Shown: in pieces, positions 12,701 to 25,000 of the stretch | How positions within the stretch are numbered: position 1 is the first letter of the stretch | How the letters are laid out: the number at the start of each line of letters is the position of its first letter | NCBI GenBank assembly: GCA_026874595.1 | Contig: CM049308.1 | Span: 90,835,624-90,899,623, forward strand | DNA from: Sipunculus nudus | Lineage: Eukaryota; Annelida; Sipuncula; Golfingiida; Sipunculidae | Reading direction: 5' to 3' | Length of the DNA: 64,000 nt | Made by a program: the position numbers and the translations under genes | The notes under the pieces: model-generated | The model's input: the letters and a program-made list of their open reading frames with translations, nothing else | Database searches by the model: none | What the model was told of the DNA's origin: nothing

Positions 12701-15700
12701 GAGCATGTTGTTGCCATTAGTAGACTTCCCAGTGCAATTACCATCAGCGCCGCGGAAAACCCCTGCCGGCCTGAAAAATAAACAAGGCCTACAGGCCTAA
12801 CCCGAACCTGTGCAATGAGATATACACCAGGTATAATGCTTCAGTGCTGGACCATTACTTTTCAAGTACGTGTGTAACATGTATATGAACAATGCAAGTA
12901 CTCAACATTTTAAACAAGAAACAATTACACAAACGTCACTGCTGAAATTCTGGCATGGGTGCACACAACACAAAAATTATTGTAGCTGACACCATCACCA
13001 GTCTTGTATACAACGAAGCTATCAGAGATATACAAATATGCCCAATTTCAGCAGGGACGTACACTGTGCAAAAATTCTTTTAGGCGGCACCACCAGTCTT
13101 GTAAACGACAAAGCTATCCCATATGTATAATTTCAGGCTGATATATCTTGGCCTGTTGGTAAATTTGTTTACACATACTGAAAGACTTTGGCTAAAATGC
13201 TCTTTTTAAGCTGATGCATTCATAAGATTATTTTTTATAAAAGTGTTTAGAATGATAAAGATGCAGTCCTTTCTTTTTAAATGTCTAATAATTGTGCCAA
13301 AAGGTTTTTTTAGCGTTTTATCCCATAAAATGTAAGTTAATGCAGGTGGCGCCACAAAACACTCAATCCCACAGTATTTGATATGTGACAGATTTTCGCA
13401 TAACATTTGGGGATGCTAGCTCCTGTTATTCCTTAACAATTATGGATTAATGTACTGATGAATGATGACCCCTGTACAGAAAAGTTCGATGCAGGTGACG
13501 CCACCAGTACCTCAGTTTCAAATATAATTCACGTGACCAACATTTGCATGAAATTTGATGAGGATAGCTCCAGCCGTTTCTGAGATTGTAATTTTAGTAT
13601 GATTTTTCTCATCTCATTGTCAAGGTCTCATCTTATGAACCATGGCGCCATAGTTCTATTCAGGATTTCTCTGTCGTGATACCTGATGACATCAAACAGG
13701 TCATTGCTAAGCCTCCATCACAAACATCCACTCTTGACCCATGGCCTACATGGGTGCTAAAGATACAAGGTTACACTTGCTCCGACAGTGTGTTCTATCC
13801 TAACCAGTCGCTGTCTTCTGGGGTCTTTCCCATGGTTTGAAACATGCCCTGTCATCCCGCTCCTGAAGAAAACTACTCTTGACCCTTCATCTCTCGGTAA
13901 CTTTAGACCAGTATCGAATCTACTATTTCTTTCTAAATTTGTTGAAAGGATAGTGGCAAAGCAACTCACAGGATACCTGAATGACAACAATCTCTACCCA
14001 GCCTTTCAGTCAGCCTACCGCCTCAACCACAGAGTGGAAACAGCCCTTCTTCGTGTCCATAATGACATTTTTGTGTGCAATCGATAAACAGCAAGATGTC
14101 ATCCTCGTTTTGCACGATTTATCTGCAGCGTTTGATACGATGTTTCATGATATTTTGCCTGAGCGCGTACAAGTCACATTAAATTGGCATCACAGGCAAG
14201 GTCCGTGAATGGCTCACATGTTACCTCAGTGGCAGGTCTCAGTCCATTGTCTACAATGGTGTCACCTCCTCCTCACTACTTGTACCACACGGCGTGCCAC
14301 AGGGATCAGTATTGGGGCCGATTCTCTTCTTCTTGTACACTAGCCCTATTAGTGATATCGTGACCAGACACAATATCCAGTTTCATCTGTACGCAGACAA
14401 CACCCAGATTTACCTGGCCTTCAAAACCGATCTTTCTATTCAGTCAGCTATGGCCTCAGTTCATTTGTGTATCACTGAAATTGGTGAATTGATGGTGAGA
14501 AATAAACTGAAGCTAAATGGTGACAAGACGGAACTGATGTAGCGACAGTCTGCCACCCCAAACGTCGATTTTAGATGACCTGAAGACCCTATCAGTTTAT
14601 TTCCAAAGGCCTGAGTGTCATGTTGTCATGGAGAGAACTGATGATCCTCACGGCTCCCAGACTAAGACCCAGAGTAGACCTCTCCACTATAGACATTAGT
14701 GGTTGCTCTTTCTCAGCTAGTCCAACCATGAGAAATCTTGGTAGTTGGTTCGACCAGGCAGCCATCATGGAGCAGCATGTAAAATTTGTGTGCAAATCCT
14801 GCTACTTTCATCTGCACATTATTGCTGCCATCAGACACATGCTCACCAGAGAAGGAACTGAAAAACTCATGCACGCCTTTATTACATCTAGGCTAGACAA
14901 CTGTAACTCCCTCCTGATTAATATCCCGGCATCAGTCAGGAAGAAGCTTCAGCGTGTGCTTAACACTGCAGCCAGGATTGTAGTAAGGAAAAGTAAACGA
15001 TATAGCATCTCAGTCATCCTACAGTAACTCCATTGGCTGCCTGTGCAACAGATAATAAACTTCAATGTGCTTTGTCTCATACACAGATGTGTTTATGGTA
15101 GTGCTCCAAGCTTCCTTGCTACCAGCCATCACGTATTTTACGCACTAGTGACCAGCATCTTGTGTCAACCAGCTGCTCATACGAGAACATATGGTGATCG
15201 TTCTTTTTCAGTGGCTGCCCCCACTATTTTGGAACGAGTTACCCTTAGAACTGCGCATGTGTGATAATTATTAAAGTTTCAAAAGACAAATGAAAACCTA
15301 TCTGTTACGGGCAGCATTTTTTAATATAAAGTTTTGTTCTTTATAGACTATGCCTACATTAAGTATATTTATAATGGGAACATCATAAACTTTTAGCTGC
15401 AATTTAAAGCATATCCTACCATCATATTTTATTTTTTTATCTCAATACAAATAGTTATTTAAGCTTTCTTAACTTTATTCTAATCAATATTATAAATATC
15501 ATTTATCAATATATGTTTTATCTTCACCTGTAATGGCGCCACTGAGCAGCACTGAGTGCTGGATAATTGCGCGGTATATGAATAAATATTATTATCATTA
15601 TATTATTATCATCATTTTGGACATATGACTAAGTTCAACTTCCTTTAACTCAGCCAAAAATAGCCGAAATTGAATCATTCGAATAAACTTGAAAGAGAGA

Positions 15701-16419
15701 ATGTTCCAGGAATCATTTCTATGAAATATTGGACAATTTGGCTGAACAGTTTCGGTGAAAATGATTTTAAAGGTTTTTTAGCCTTTTTCCCTATAAAATC
15801 TAGGAAAATGCAGTAAGCCAAAAAAATAAGCAAAATGCGATAGAGTTTTTTAGATGACTATTTTTTGCATAAAATTTTGTGATGCTAGCTCCTTCCGTTT
15901 TCGAGATGAACATACAGACCAGGGATGACGCCAAACCATCGCAAAAGCTCATAGGTTCGCTATAAACACGATGATTAACGTCAAATATTTCCCATAAGGA
16001 GTAAGTTCTTGCAAATTGTGTAAATACTTTGTATGAAAGCTATGAAGTATAAGCAATCATTCATTTCCTCCGACAAGGATATTATACATGTTCTTGGGAA
16101 ATTATGCATTTTTCTTGTTTCTTTGCATTGCCCTAACCCTTACACTAAGCCTAATTCTAATTGGTATCTTGAACCGAAAAATGAATATTCATAGGTTAAA
16201 CCAATAAAAGTGACCGTTACCATTCAGATGTTGCACATCATGGTGACATTTCGGTGGAGTAAAAGTACAGAGCTTCCAGAGTCCAGCTTCTCCGTTGGCC
16301 CCGGTGTACCAACGGGATGATATCATACAGACCATTTGAAGTATGAGCGACACCACCAGTAATAACAGTAACAACAGCGGTAATCTTCTCAAAAATTGTT
16401 CTCTTGCTAGTTCCGCCAT
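9783..16419 (-). CDS. claudin/PMP22-like four-pass membrane protein with long acidic tail (3 exons)
   Basis: Spliced minus-strand gene with coding exons 16419-16221, 12770-12630 and 10786-9783 (447 codons plus stop). Both introns are phase 1 with GT-AG ends. Exon 1 gives transmembrane helix 1 (about residues 13-33) and the W37...GLW46-48..C51-x6-C58 signature of the claudin/PMP22 superfamily. Exon 2 gives helix 2 (72-92) and part of helix 3. Exon 3 completes helix 3 and gives helix 4 (143-168). After that comes an unusually long tail of about 279 residues. The tail is hydrophilic, acidic and low in hydrophobic residues, with a PPPY motif at 193-196, the type bound by WW domains. Exon order and phases match the three plus-strand paralogues exactly, which supports the splicing. 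Claudin-like proteins act in cell-cell junctions or membrane organisation; the exact role here is unknown. Intron 1 contains a LINE, intron 2 a SINE. Confidence 0.85.
11250..11490 (+). mobile_element. tRNA-derived SINE-like element
   Basis: The 5' part resembles a tRNA head: box A TGGCTCTGTGGTC (11258-11270) and box B GTTCGAATC (11291-11299). An unrelated body of about 190 bp follows. It lies in intron 2 of the minus-strand claudin-like gene, in the opposite orientation. The 3' border is approximate. Confidence 0.5.
12980..13520 (+). repeat. diverged GGCGCC-type repeats
   Basis: Two units about 97 bp apart share 'CACCAGTCTTGTA.AC.A..AAGCTATC' (12990 and 13086). They are followed by GGTGGCGCCAC (13345) and GGTGACGCCACC (13494). 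The wording resembles the units at 49.1-49.8 kb. It lies inside intron 1 of the minus-strand claudin-like gene. Confidence 0.5.
13640..15610 (+). mobile_element. 5'-truncated, decayed non-LTR retrotransposon (CR1/L2-like LINE)
   Basis: Reverse transcriptase motifs are visible across shifted frames: NFRPVSNL (near 13899), AFQSAYR, DLSAAFDT (near 14125), VPQGSVLGPI (near 14294) and the catalytic box as YADN (14390-14401) instead of the usual YADD. Stops and frameshifts break the frame near 13840, 14085, 14205, 14540 and 15025. No endonuclease domain remains. The 3' end has 'GCGGTATATGAATAAA' followed by ATTATT repeats, typical of CR1/L2-type tails. It is inserted antisense in intron 1 of the minus-strand claudin-like gene. 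Confidence 0.85.
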
Positions 16420-18090
16420 CTTGTAACAGACCTTGATAACTCAGCTATTGTTCAATGTCTGGTCCTGCTTGAGGTGTCCGTTAAAGATTTCGTTCCCTCA
16501 GCTAATCTCTTGTCGCCATCCCTTGATGTTGCTTTGTTTGATGTAATTGTCTATTGGGTTGTTTCTCTGATATTTTGAAGTGTTAGTATCGACACATTCT
16601 TTATGCAAACCAATGAAGGAATTACATGTAAGCAAATAGATTAACTGCATGAACTAGACCTACTTGACCCGTTGCTCACTGCGATTGCGTAGTTGTGCTC
16701 TCCGTAAGTTATTTTTTACTATACCATGCGTTTGGCCATAAAATAACCCGCACCTGTGACTCGGTAAACGAGACAAGTTGATCTGTTGTTATATATTTGT
16801 TTTAGGAGCTATATTTTTTTTTACTTTGTCACCACAGAATCTGAATTTTAATCACTTGCTATTTAGGATCAAAGTACTGGGCACAGTGAGTTGTTCACAG
16901 CTATCCACCTCGATGCAGCTAGAGATGTTTTTGTCATCTTTACGTCAATGAGATACGAGTTACAGCCAGCTGTTCACACGCCAATCCTGTAGAATTTATG
17001 TGATCTGTGGCTTACTCTATGTACGTATCAATGAACCCTAGAAACGTTATTAGACCGCCTGTGTGACAGATGTGTGAACTTTTTATCTATACAAGCTGTT
17101 AGTTAAAATGTAACCATATAGTAAATTTCGGCAGATATCCGTAGTCGATACGACGGTCAGTGAATACGGGGGAGTGTAAACACGATAGCCACGGTTTTTT
17201 TTACCAATGTTGCTTTAATGAAACCCAGGTAAGCATATCCGATTAAAATGATGTAGCTCAGATATATATTGTTCGGATCACTCCGAATCTCACAGTTGAT
17301 ATTCACAGAGTAAATAATGTTCGCCTATTATGGCTAAAGTTTAAAAAAAAAAAGGATTCTCCAAACAGGTTGCAAATCCTGCTTCTAAACTAATCACCAA
17401 GTTCGTACCTCTTATGATAACAAAACTTTCCCACATTATTGTTATCATATAGTCGAGAAACGGAATGGGCAAGTCCGCGTTTCACCGGGGTGGGGGGGGG
17501 GGGGGGGGTGGGGGGGGGGGGGGGGTTGAGGTTCGTCAGCGTTCCGTTCTAGACGAAGTTCAAGCCAGCTCTCCGCCTACCTATTCTATAAAATGCATGT
17601 GCTTCCTCGCTGGCTTACTCTGCGAACATGTTGGTGTACCATAGGTATTACCTGTTGAGAAATGTTCGCTGCGCGATATTATCGATATATCTGATACAGT
17701 GTTTCCCATATTGCTTATGGCGATACATTTTTTAAATATTTATCAAATTTTTCGATATTTTGTTAACGTGCCTAAAAATGATTTTTTAAAAAGGAAAATT
17801 ATGTTTCTGTAACAAAGTTAGACTTATTAATGAGTTAGAATTAATGACAAAATTAAAGTGAAAGTCGCTACAGTGTCTCTTGACGTTTAGTGATTAACTG
17901 TCAAGGAATAAGTAGCTATACTTGAGACGATGCAGACTATATGGAATCAGCAAGCAGTCAGCCATACTGCACTTATTATCCCAGAATTTTTGTCTGCATA
18001 TATAAGATTTAATTTCTGAAATATTTGGGGAAGAGCAAAGCAATGGTATGGAGCCCCTAAAGTGACATACGTGATATTTTTTGGGGGGTA
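16420..18090. other. no gene seen; poly-G tract
   Basis: Intergenic sequence between the divergent claudin-like genes, so it must hold the promoter of the minus-strand gene, although no TATA box was recognised. It contains an almost pure G tract at 17487-17525. Confidence 0.45.
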
Positions 18091-18091
18091 A

Positions 18092-18330
18092 ATATCGCGT
18101 TCCCTCGGGATCTTTTCGCGTTCCCTCGCGATCTTTTTCGCGTTCCCTCGCGATCTTTTCGCGTTCCCTCGCGATATTTTCGCGTTCCCTCGCGATAATA
18201 TTACGTCCCCTCGCGATAATATCGCGTTCCCTCGCGATCTTTTTCGCGTTCCCTCGCGATCTTTTCGCGTTCCTTCGCGATCTTTTAGCGTTCCCTCGCG
18301 ATCTTTTCGCGTTCCCTCGCGAAGATATGC
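18092..18330 (-). repeat. 21-bp minisatellite, about 11 units
   Basis: Units read TTCGCGTTCCCTCGCGATCTT on the plus strand, with 21-22 bp spacing and few changes. Because 21 is a multiple of three, both strands stay open and produce artificial repeat peptides. The reverse complement (AGATCGCGAGGGAACGCG) resembles the 21-bp unit of the 19.8-22.6 kb array. Confidence 0.9.
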
Positions 18331-18945
18331 GTTCTATAATTTTTAAAACTAACCTCAAGCCATTTGATTGCGTCTGATCCAATTTATTGTATTTTAATAC
18401 ATTTAACTGATTATTACTAATCATTCTTAGATGTCAGGCTTCCAGGTTTCATTAAAATATATAAATTTACGCATACTTATTCTAGATTTTTTGGTTGTAA
18501 AATCAAATTTGACATAAAAAATGACAAAACCCCTTGAGAAAGGTTAACACTGTGTTTTGTAATGAGTAATGCCTAAGGATTACAAATATATACGGTGTCT
18601 CCTTTTTAAAAGGAGAAAAACACTCGCTTACATATGCCCGGATTCTGCAGACGTTTCGGCATGTATTCTATATTCTTGCTTACTTGTAATATTCGGTGAG
18701 GGGATTTGTAAGAATAGAGAGAAACATCTTCCGCTAATAAATTACCCCCTGCCATCAGCCAAGGCCACATAATCAACTTCATACTAGCATCTGTTTGTAT
18801 ATTACATGTACGTGCGAGGTCTAAAAAGAGAGTACATTTTTTCTCCGGCCTGTCGGCATAAAGTGGGGCGGCACAGCTTGTGAACTTGCTCCTAGCCACA
18901 GATCGGGGGAAGTGTAAGCTTGTACCTAGTATCCCCACTACGCGA

Positions 18946-18966
18946 GATAAAAAATACCTATATATC
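18946..18966 (+). promoter_or_regulatory. possible TATA region of claudin-like gene at 19001
   Basis: ATAAAAAAT and CTATATATCC lie 35-55 bp before the ATG. With such a short leader one of them could be the TATA box. Inferred from position only. Confidence 0.3.
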
Positions 18967-19000
18967 CACACTTCGGGATCTTCATTTTCTTCATCTCAAC

Positions 19001-22000
19001 ATGGCTGAAAACAGAATAATCAGCATAGTAATGCTGGTTTTATTGTTTCTGTCGCTGGTGTTTCATCTCGTATCTTTTGGAACCCAGTCGTGGGTAGTTT
19101 ACAACCACACGGACTCGGATCCTAGGCAGGAGTTTGATCCCCATGTCTATGGACTATGGGAGCACTGCAACACGGTGACTTGCAAAAACCAGACGCTAGA
19201 AGGTATGAATGTTCTGTTTCTATAAATTTAGCATGATTTGTATATTTGTATGTCGGCAACAATTGGCACTGAATGTTGGGGCTTCTTTATTTTTACAAAA
19301 AGATCGTATTTGTTAAAATTCATATCGTTGATAGAAACCAATTTGCATTTTCTTTAAATGGCGAGGTTCCTCCCGGAGTTTCTGGTGAATGCTTCATTTC
19401 TTTTGGCAATATCTGTAATGCTAGCAAATTTTACGCGAACCCTGCGGAACGATGTGGGCTCGTAGGAAAGGTCTGTTACATCATGTTTCTTCCAACCAGA
19501 TTTTTATATACAATATAAAATATACTGCACCAAAAAAGCATAACCAAATATTTTGTTATTAAACATGCTTGCATATGTTTTCAAATATTAACAAGTCTAT
19601 ATAAAAGTGCGAATCACTAAGGGGCCTATACTGTATATAACGTCTGTCAACTAAAGTTATCCCTTGAATGTTTTATACAAATATGCCGGAAAACGGAGAT
19701 TCAAGCACACACATTCTGTTTGTTTTGTTAATATCCACGTTAATCTAACATTTCGGGGGCCGCCAAAATAATCCAATCAGAACAATCGCTCGTAATGTGA
19801 AAAAGAGAGATCACATAGGGACCAGGAGAGATCGCAGAGGCACAAGGAGGGATCACTGAGAGACCAGGAGAAATCACTAAGGGACCAGGAGAGATCGCTG
19901 AGGGACCAGAAGAGATCACTGAGGGACCAGGAGAGATCAGGTGCGATCAGGAGAGATCAATGAGAGACCAGGAGAGATCAGGTGCGATCAGGAAAGATCA
20001 ATGAGGGACCAAGAGAGATCAGGTGGGATCAGGAGATATCAATGAGGGGCCAGGAGAGATCAGGTGCGAACAGGAGAGATCAATGAGGGACCAGGAGAGA
20101 TCAGGTGCGATTAGGAGAGATCGATTTGGGGCCAGGAGAGATCAGGTGGGATAAGGAGAGATCATTGAGGGACCAGGAGATATCGCTGAGGGACCAGGAG
20201 ATATCGCTGAGGGACCAGGAGAGATCACTGAGGGACAAGGAGAGATTGCTGAGGGACCAGGAGAGATTGCTGAGAGACAAGAAGAGATTGCTGAGAGACC
20301 AGGAGAGATCCATGAGAGACCAGGAGAGATCACTGAGAGACCAGGAGAGACCGCTGAGGGACCAGAAGAGATCACTGAGGAACCAGGAGAGATCACAAAG
20401 GGACCAGGAGAGATCACTGAGGGACCAGGAGAGATCGCTGAGGGACAAGAAGAGATCGCTAAGAGACCAGGAGAGACCGCCGAGGGACCAGGAAAGATCA
20501 CTGAGGGACCAAGAGAGATCACTGAGAGACCAGGAGAGATCGCAGAGGGACAAGAAGAGATCGCTTAGGGACCAGGAGAGATCACTGAGGGACCAGGAGA
20601 GATCTCTGAGGGACCAGGAGAGATCGCTGAGGGACAAGGAGAGATCGCTAAGGGACCAGGAGAGATCACTGAGGGACCAGGAGAGATCACTGAGGGACCA
20701 GGAGAGATCCCTGAGGGACCAGGAGAGATCCCTGAGGGACAAAGAGAGACCAGAAGAGAACGCTGAGGGACAAGGAGAGATCGCTTAGGGACCAGGAGAG
20801 ATCACTGAGGGACCAGGAGAGATCGCTGAGGGACCAGGAGAGATCGCTTAGGGACCAGGTGAGATCACTGAGGGACCAGGAGAGATCACTGAGGGACCAG
20901 GAGAGATCGCTGAGAGACCAGGAGAGATCGCATAGAGACCAGGAGAGATCGCTGAGGGACCAAGAGAGATCACTGTGAGACCAGGAGAGATCGCAGAGGG
21001 ACAAGAAGAGATCGCTTAGGGACCAGGAGAGATCACTGAGGGACCAGGAGAGATCACTGAGGGACCAGGAGAGATCGCTGAGGGACCAGGAGAGATCACT
21101 GAGGGACCAGGAGAGATCACTGAGGGACCAGGAGAGATCACTGAGGGACCAGGAGAGATCGCTGAGGGACAAGGAGAGATCGCTTAGGGACCAGGTGAGA
21201 TCACTGAGGGACCAGGAGAGATCACTGAGGGACCAGGAGAGATCGCTGAGGGACCAGGAGAGATCGCTTAGAGACCAGGAGAGATCGCTGAGGGACCAAG
21301 AGAGATCACTGTGAGACCAGGAGAGATCGCAGAGGGACAAGAAGAGATCGCTTAGGGACCAGGAGAGATCACTGAGGGACCAGGAGAGATCACTGAGGGA
21401 CCAGGAGAGATCGCTGAGGGACAAGGACTGATCGCTAAGGGACCAGGAGAGATAACTGAGGGACCAGGAGAGATCACTGAGGGACCAGGAGAGATCGCTG
21501 TGGGACAAGGAGAGATCGCCAAGAGACCAGGAGAGACCGCTGAGGGACCAGGAAAGATCACTGAGGGACCAAGAGAGATCACTGAGGGACCAGGAGAGAT
21601 CACTGAGGGACCAGGAGACATTCGCTGAGGGACCAGGAGAGATCACTAAGAGACCAAGAGAGATCAGGTGCGATCAGGAGAGATCAATGAGGGACCAGGA
21701 GAGATCAGGTGCGATTAGGAGAGATCGATTTGGGACCAGGAGAGATCAGGTGGGATAAGGAGAGATCATTGAGGGACCAGGAGAGATCGCTGAGGGACCA
21801 GGAGATATCGCTGAGGGACCAGGAGAGATCACTGAGGGACAAGGAGAGATTGCTGAGGGACCAGGAGAGATTGCTGAGAGACCAGGAGAGATTGCTGAGA
21901 GACCAGGAGAGATCCATGAGAGACCAGGAGAGATCGCTGAGGGACCAGGAGAGATCGCTTAGAGACCAGGAGAGATCGCTGAGGGACCAAGAGAGATCAC

Positions 22001-25000
22001 TGTGAGACCAGGAGAGATCGCAGAGGGACAAGAACAGATCGCTTAGGGACCAGGAGAGATCACTGAGGGACCAGGAGAGATCACTGAGGGACCAGGAGAG
22101 ATCGCTGAGGGACAAGGACTGATCGCTAAGGGACCAGGAGAGATAACTGAGGGACCAGGAGAGATCACTGAGGGACCAGGAGAGATCGCTGAGGGACAAG
22201 GAGAGATCGCTAAGAGACCAGGAGAGACCGCTGAGGGACAAGGAGAGATCGCTTAGGGACCAGGAGAGATCACTGAGGGACCAGGAGAGATCACTGAGGG
22301 ACCAGGAGACATTCGCTGAGGCACCAGGAGAGATCACTAAGAGACCAGGAGAGATCAGGTGCGATCAGGAGAGATCACCCAGAGACCAGGAGAGATCACC
22401 CAGAGACCAGGAGAGATCAGGTGCGATCAGGAGAGATCACCCAGAGACAAGGAGAGATCACCCAGAGACCAGGAGAGATCACTGAGGGACCATGAGAGAT
22501 CACTGAGAGTCCAGGAGAGATCACTGAGGGACCAGGAGAGATCTCTGAGAGACCAGGAGAGATCACTGAGGGATCACTTAGGGAATGTAAAAATGTGGCG
22601 TTTATTTAAAGATTGCTGAGAGATCATTGGGAAATCGATGAGATCGTTGAGTGCTCCTTGAGCGCGTCTCGAGATCGCTTCCCTTGGCGATCGTTGAGAT
22701 ATTGTTTTGGATTGAGTCAAAACATTAGGGAGACTGTGGCGACCGCGGAGATCACGGGAAGATCATAGAGAGATCATTGAGACAACTTGTTAATCGCTGG
22801 GCGCTCATTGAAAGATCAATATGTTTTCATTGTTTTCATATCAAAGAGATATCTGGTCATTGTTTCATCGCTCAACGATCCCTCAACAATCGCCATCCTG
22901 TGTAAAGGGGCTTTAACCAACCATGTACCTTTTTTATTTCCACCCTGTGGAAGAACAGTCTCATATTTCCGTCACAGGAATTTACCTATAGTGCATTAAT
23001 ATGACAACAAAGTTAGCTACAAACTCTGCCGGTCAGGTAAGTGAACAGCTGGCATGGAAACATAGTCCTGACTGTAACAGTACCCAAACTAGATTCTGGT
23101 TCAGAAAAGCGCTTTTATATATTTTTTTGTTTAAAGGCAGGTCCGTGGTACCCTGCACCTCAATAAATGGTAGGGTTCCCCAAGCACCACGAACCGTCCT
23201 TCATAATGTGACCCTTCAATGTAGCCCGGTGACCCGGTGAAGCAAATTCAGCCCTATGTATGACTACACAGTTGCCGGGCAACAACAGTCGCCGGGTGTA
23301 ACTGCTACAAGATGCTTGTATTTAGCAAGCCCTGTTCACATTTATCATCGTTCATGAACTGCCTGCACGTCAGGGTGGCCTGCATAACCCCCACCAGTAT
23401 CATCACTCTCAGTGTAAAGATCACGTAAGTCAGTAAGAAATAGGTTATTTTACCTCTGCAAAGAGTTAATATGTATATCCCGGCGTTGGTTTGTTTGGCT
23501 ATCAGCAACTTTACTCAAATAGTAGATAATAGATTTTAGAACGTTTTGGAAATTATCCATTTAATTTTTGACGTAATCTGGTAATCACCATAATGTTTTG
23601 TATTACAGGATTTTTTACAAATATGATTTTCAGTTATTTGGTTTGCCATGGCTGAGGCCGGCGTGATTACTTGATGTATAGCCCAGGGTTTTCCGGTTTA
23701 ACGGAAAATGGCCGGAAAAAAAGGGAATGAGGGTTAATTAAACTGCAATTAAAGAAATTTCCAGCCAATATCTGGTAAAAATAATTTGTCAAACTGCACC
23801 AGCCATCTAGAAAACAAGCAAGGTCTGACAATATCGGCTTAGAATCGTTACAGTAAACACCGAACTTTGATGTTACGATTATTAATGAACATGCCAGAAA
23901 CGCTGATACCGCAATTATGAGACATACAATGATGCGGTGGCGCCATGTAGTGGTAACCAGCCGAATCAAATCAGAAATATTCCAAAATTCACTTCTTCGG
24001 TCCATTAAACGTTTTACACAGGTTAAAAGTCATGATTACTGACCAACGATGTGGATGTGAGAGTTCCAGTCGAGGTCTCGCAAAAACAATATTGATGAAG
24101 CCAACCGTTTTAAATCTTTTAGCGGGAAAGGCCAATCTTACCGCATGTCATAGCGTCTCTGAGGCGACGTAGCTTTGAATATATTACTATACTTGTTTCA
24201 AATGTTCGAAACGATCGACAGTAAAACTCAGACAGAGCAGGTCCTTACTGATTTGTACACTGATCGAGGCCAACTGTTTTGCCGATACAGTGAACACACG
24301 CTCTGGAACGTACGTGTGGGCCTGATGAAGAACCATTTATGCAAAGGACCGAGTATTATTTTAAATATGCATACATAACTATGACATCGATGATAGTAGA
24401 ATTGGAATTAAAGACATATCAACAGCTTATTGAACAAATTATCCATTTAATCATTCTGATTTTACAAGAGTTATTTCGTAAAAGTATATAGCAAATATAT
24501 AAAATATAAAGATAAAACGGACAAGTCTGGAATTTTGATATTATTAAAACGGAAATTAAATAATTAAGAAACGGAAAAACGGGGCTCTATTAATGTTAGT
24601 GGCATTCCAAGTTGTCTTCTAATGCGCTACCAACAAATATCCAAGAATACGACATTCCGGGCAATGCGGCTGAGATGACATGACAAAGACTAAACAAATA
24701 AGATGTCCTATGATGCTGCTTCGCATCACTACACACAGCTACTGCGAGTTCCATACAATAATCTGCAGCTAGTTACATAGTAGCTTCTATTTAAGCCCCC
24801 TTCCCACCAATCTGACAAATCACCACGAACAGACATCGTAATGATTCGTAATGAAGCATATACATTTTTGTATATCAGCACCTCCGGCTTATTAATACCT
24901 CTACTGTCTTCATGTGACGACTTACTTGACCCCCCTTTTGCTGCTGCAGACTTGCTCCTTTATTACCTTGTTACATTTTGTTTTTGTATTTTGCGATATC

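Noticed and set aside
17894-18424. 176-codon minus-strand frame rich in RERE-like repeats
   Set aside because: By-product of the 21-bp minisatellite at 18092-18330.
20687-21646. 319-codon minus-strand frame of SLSDLSW repeats, and similar frames on both strands
   Set aside because: Created by a 21-bp (seven-codon) DNA repeat that stays open in several frames on both strands. There are no splice sites or non-repeat domains.
19805-22575. CRISPR array
   Set aside because: Units are contiguous with no spacers, and the context is an animal intron.
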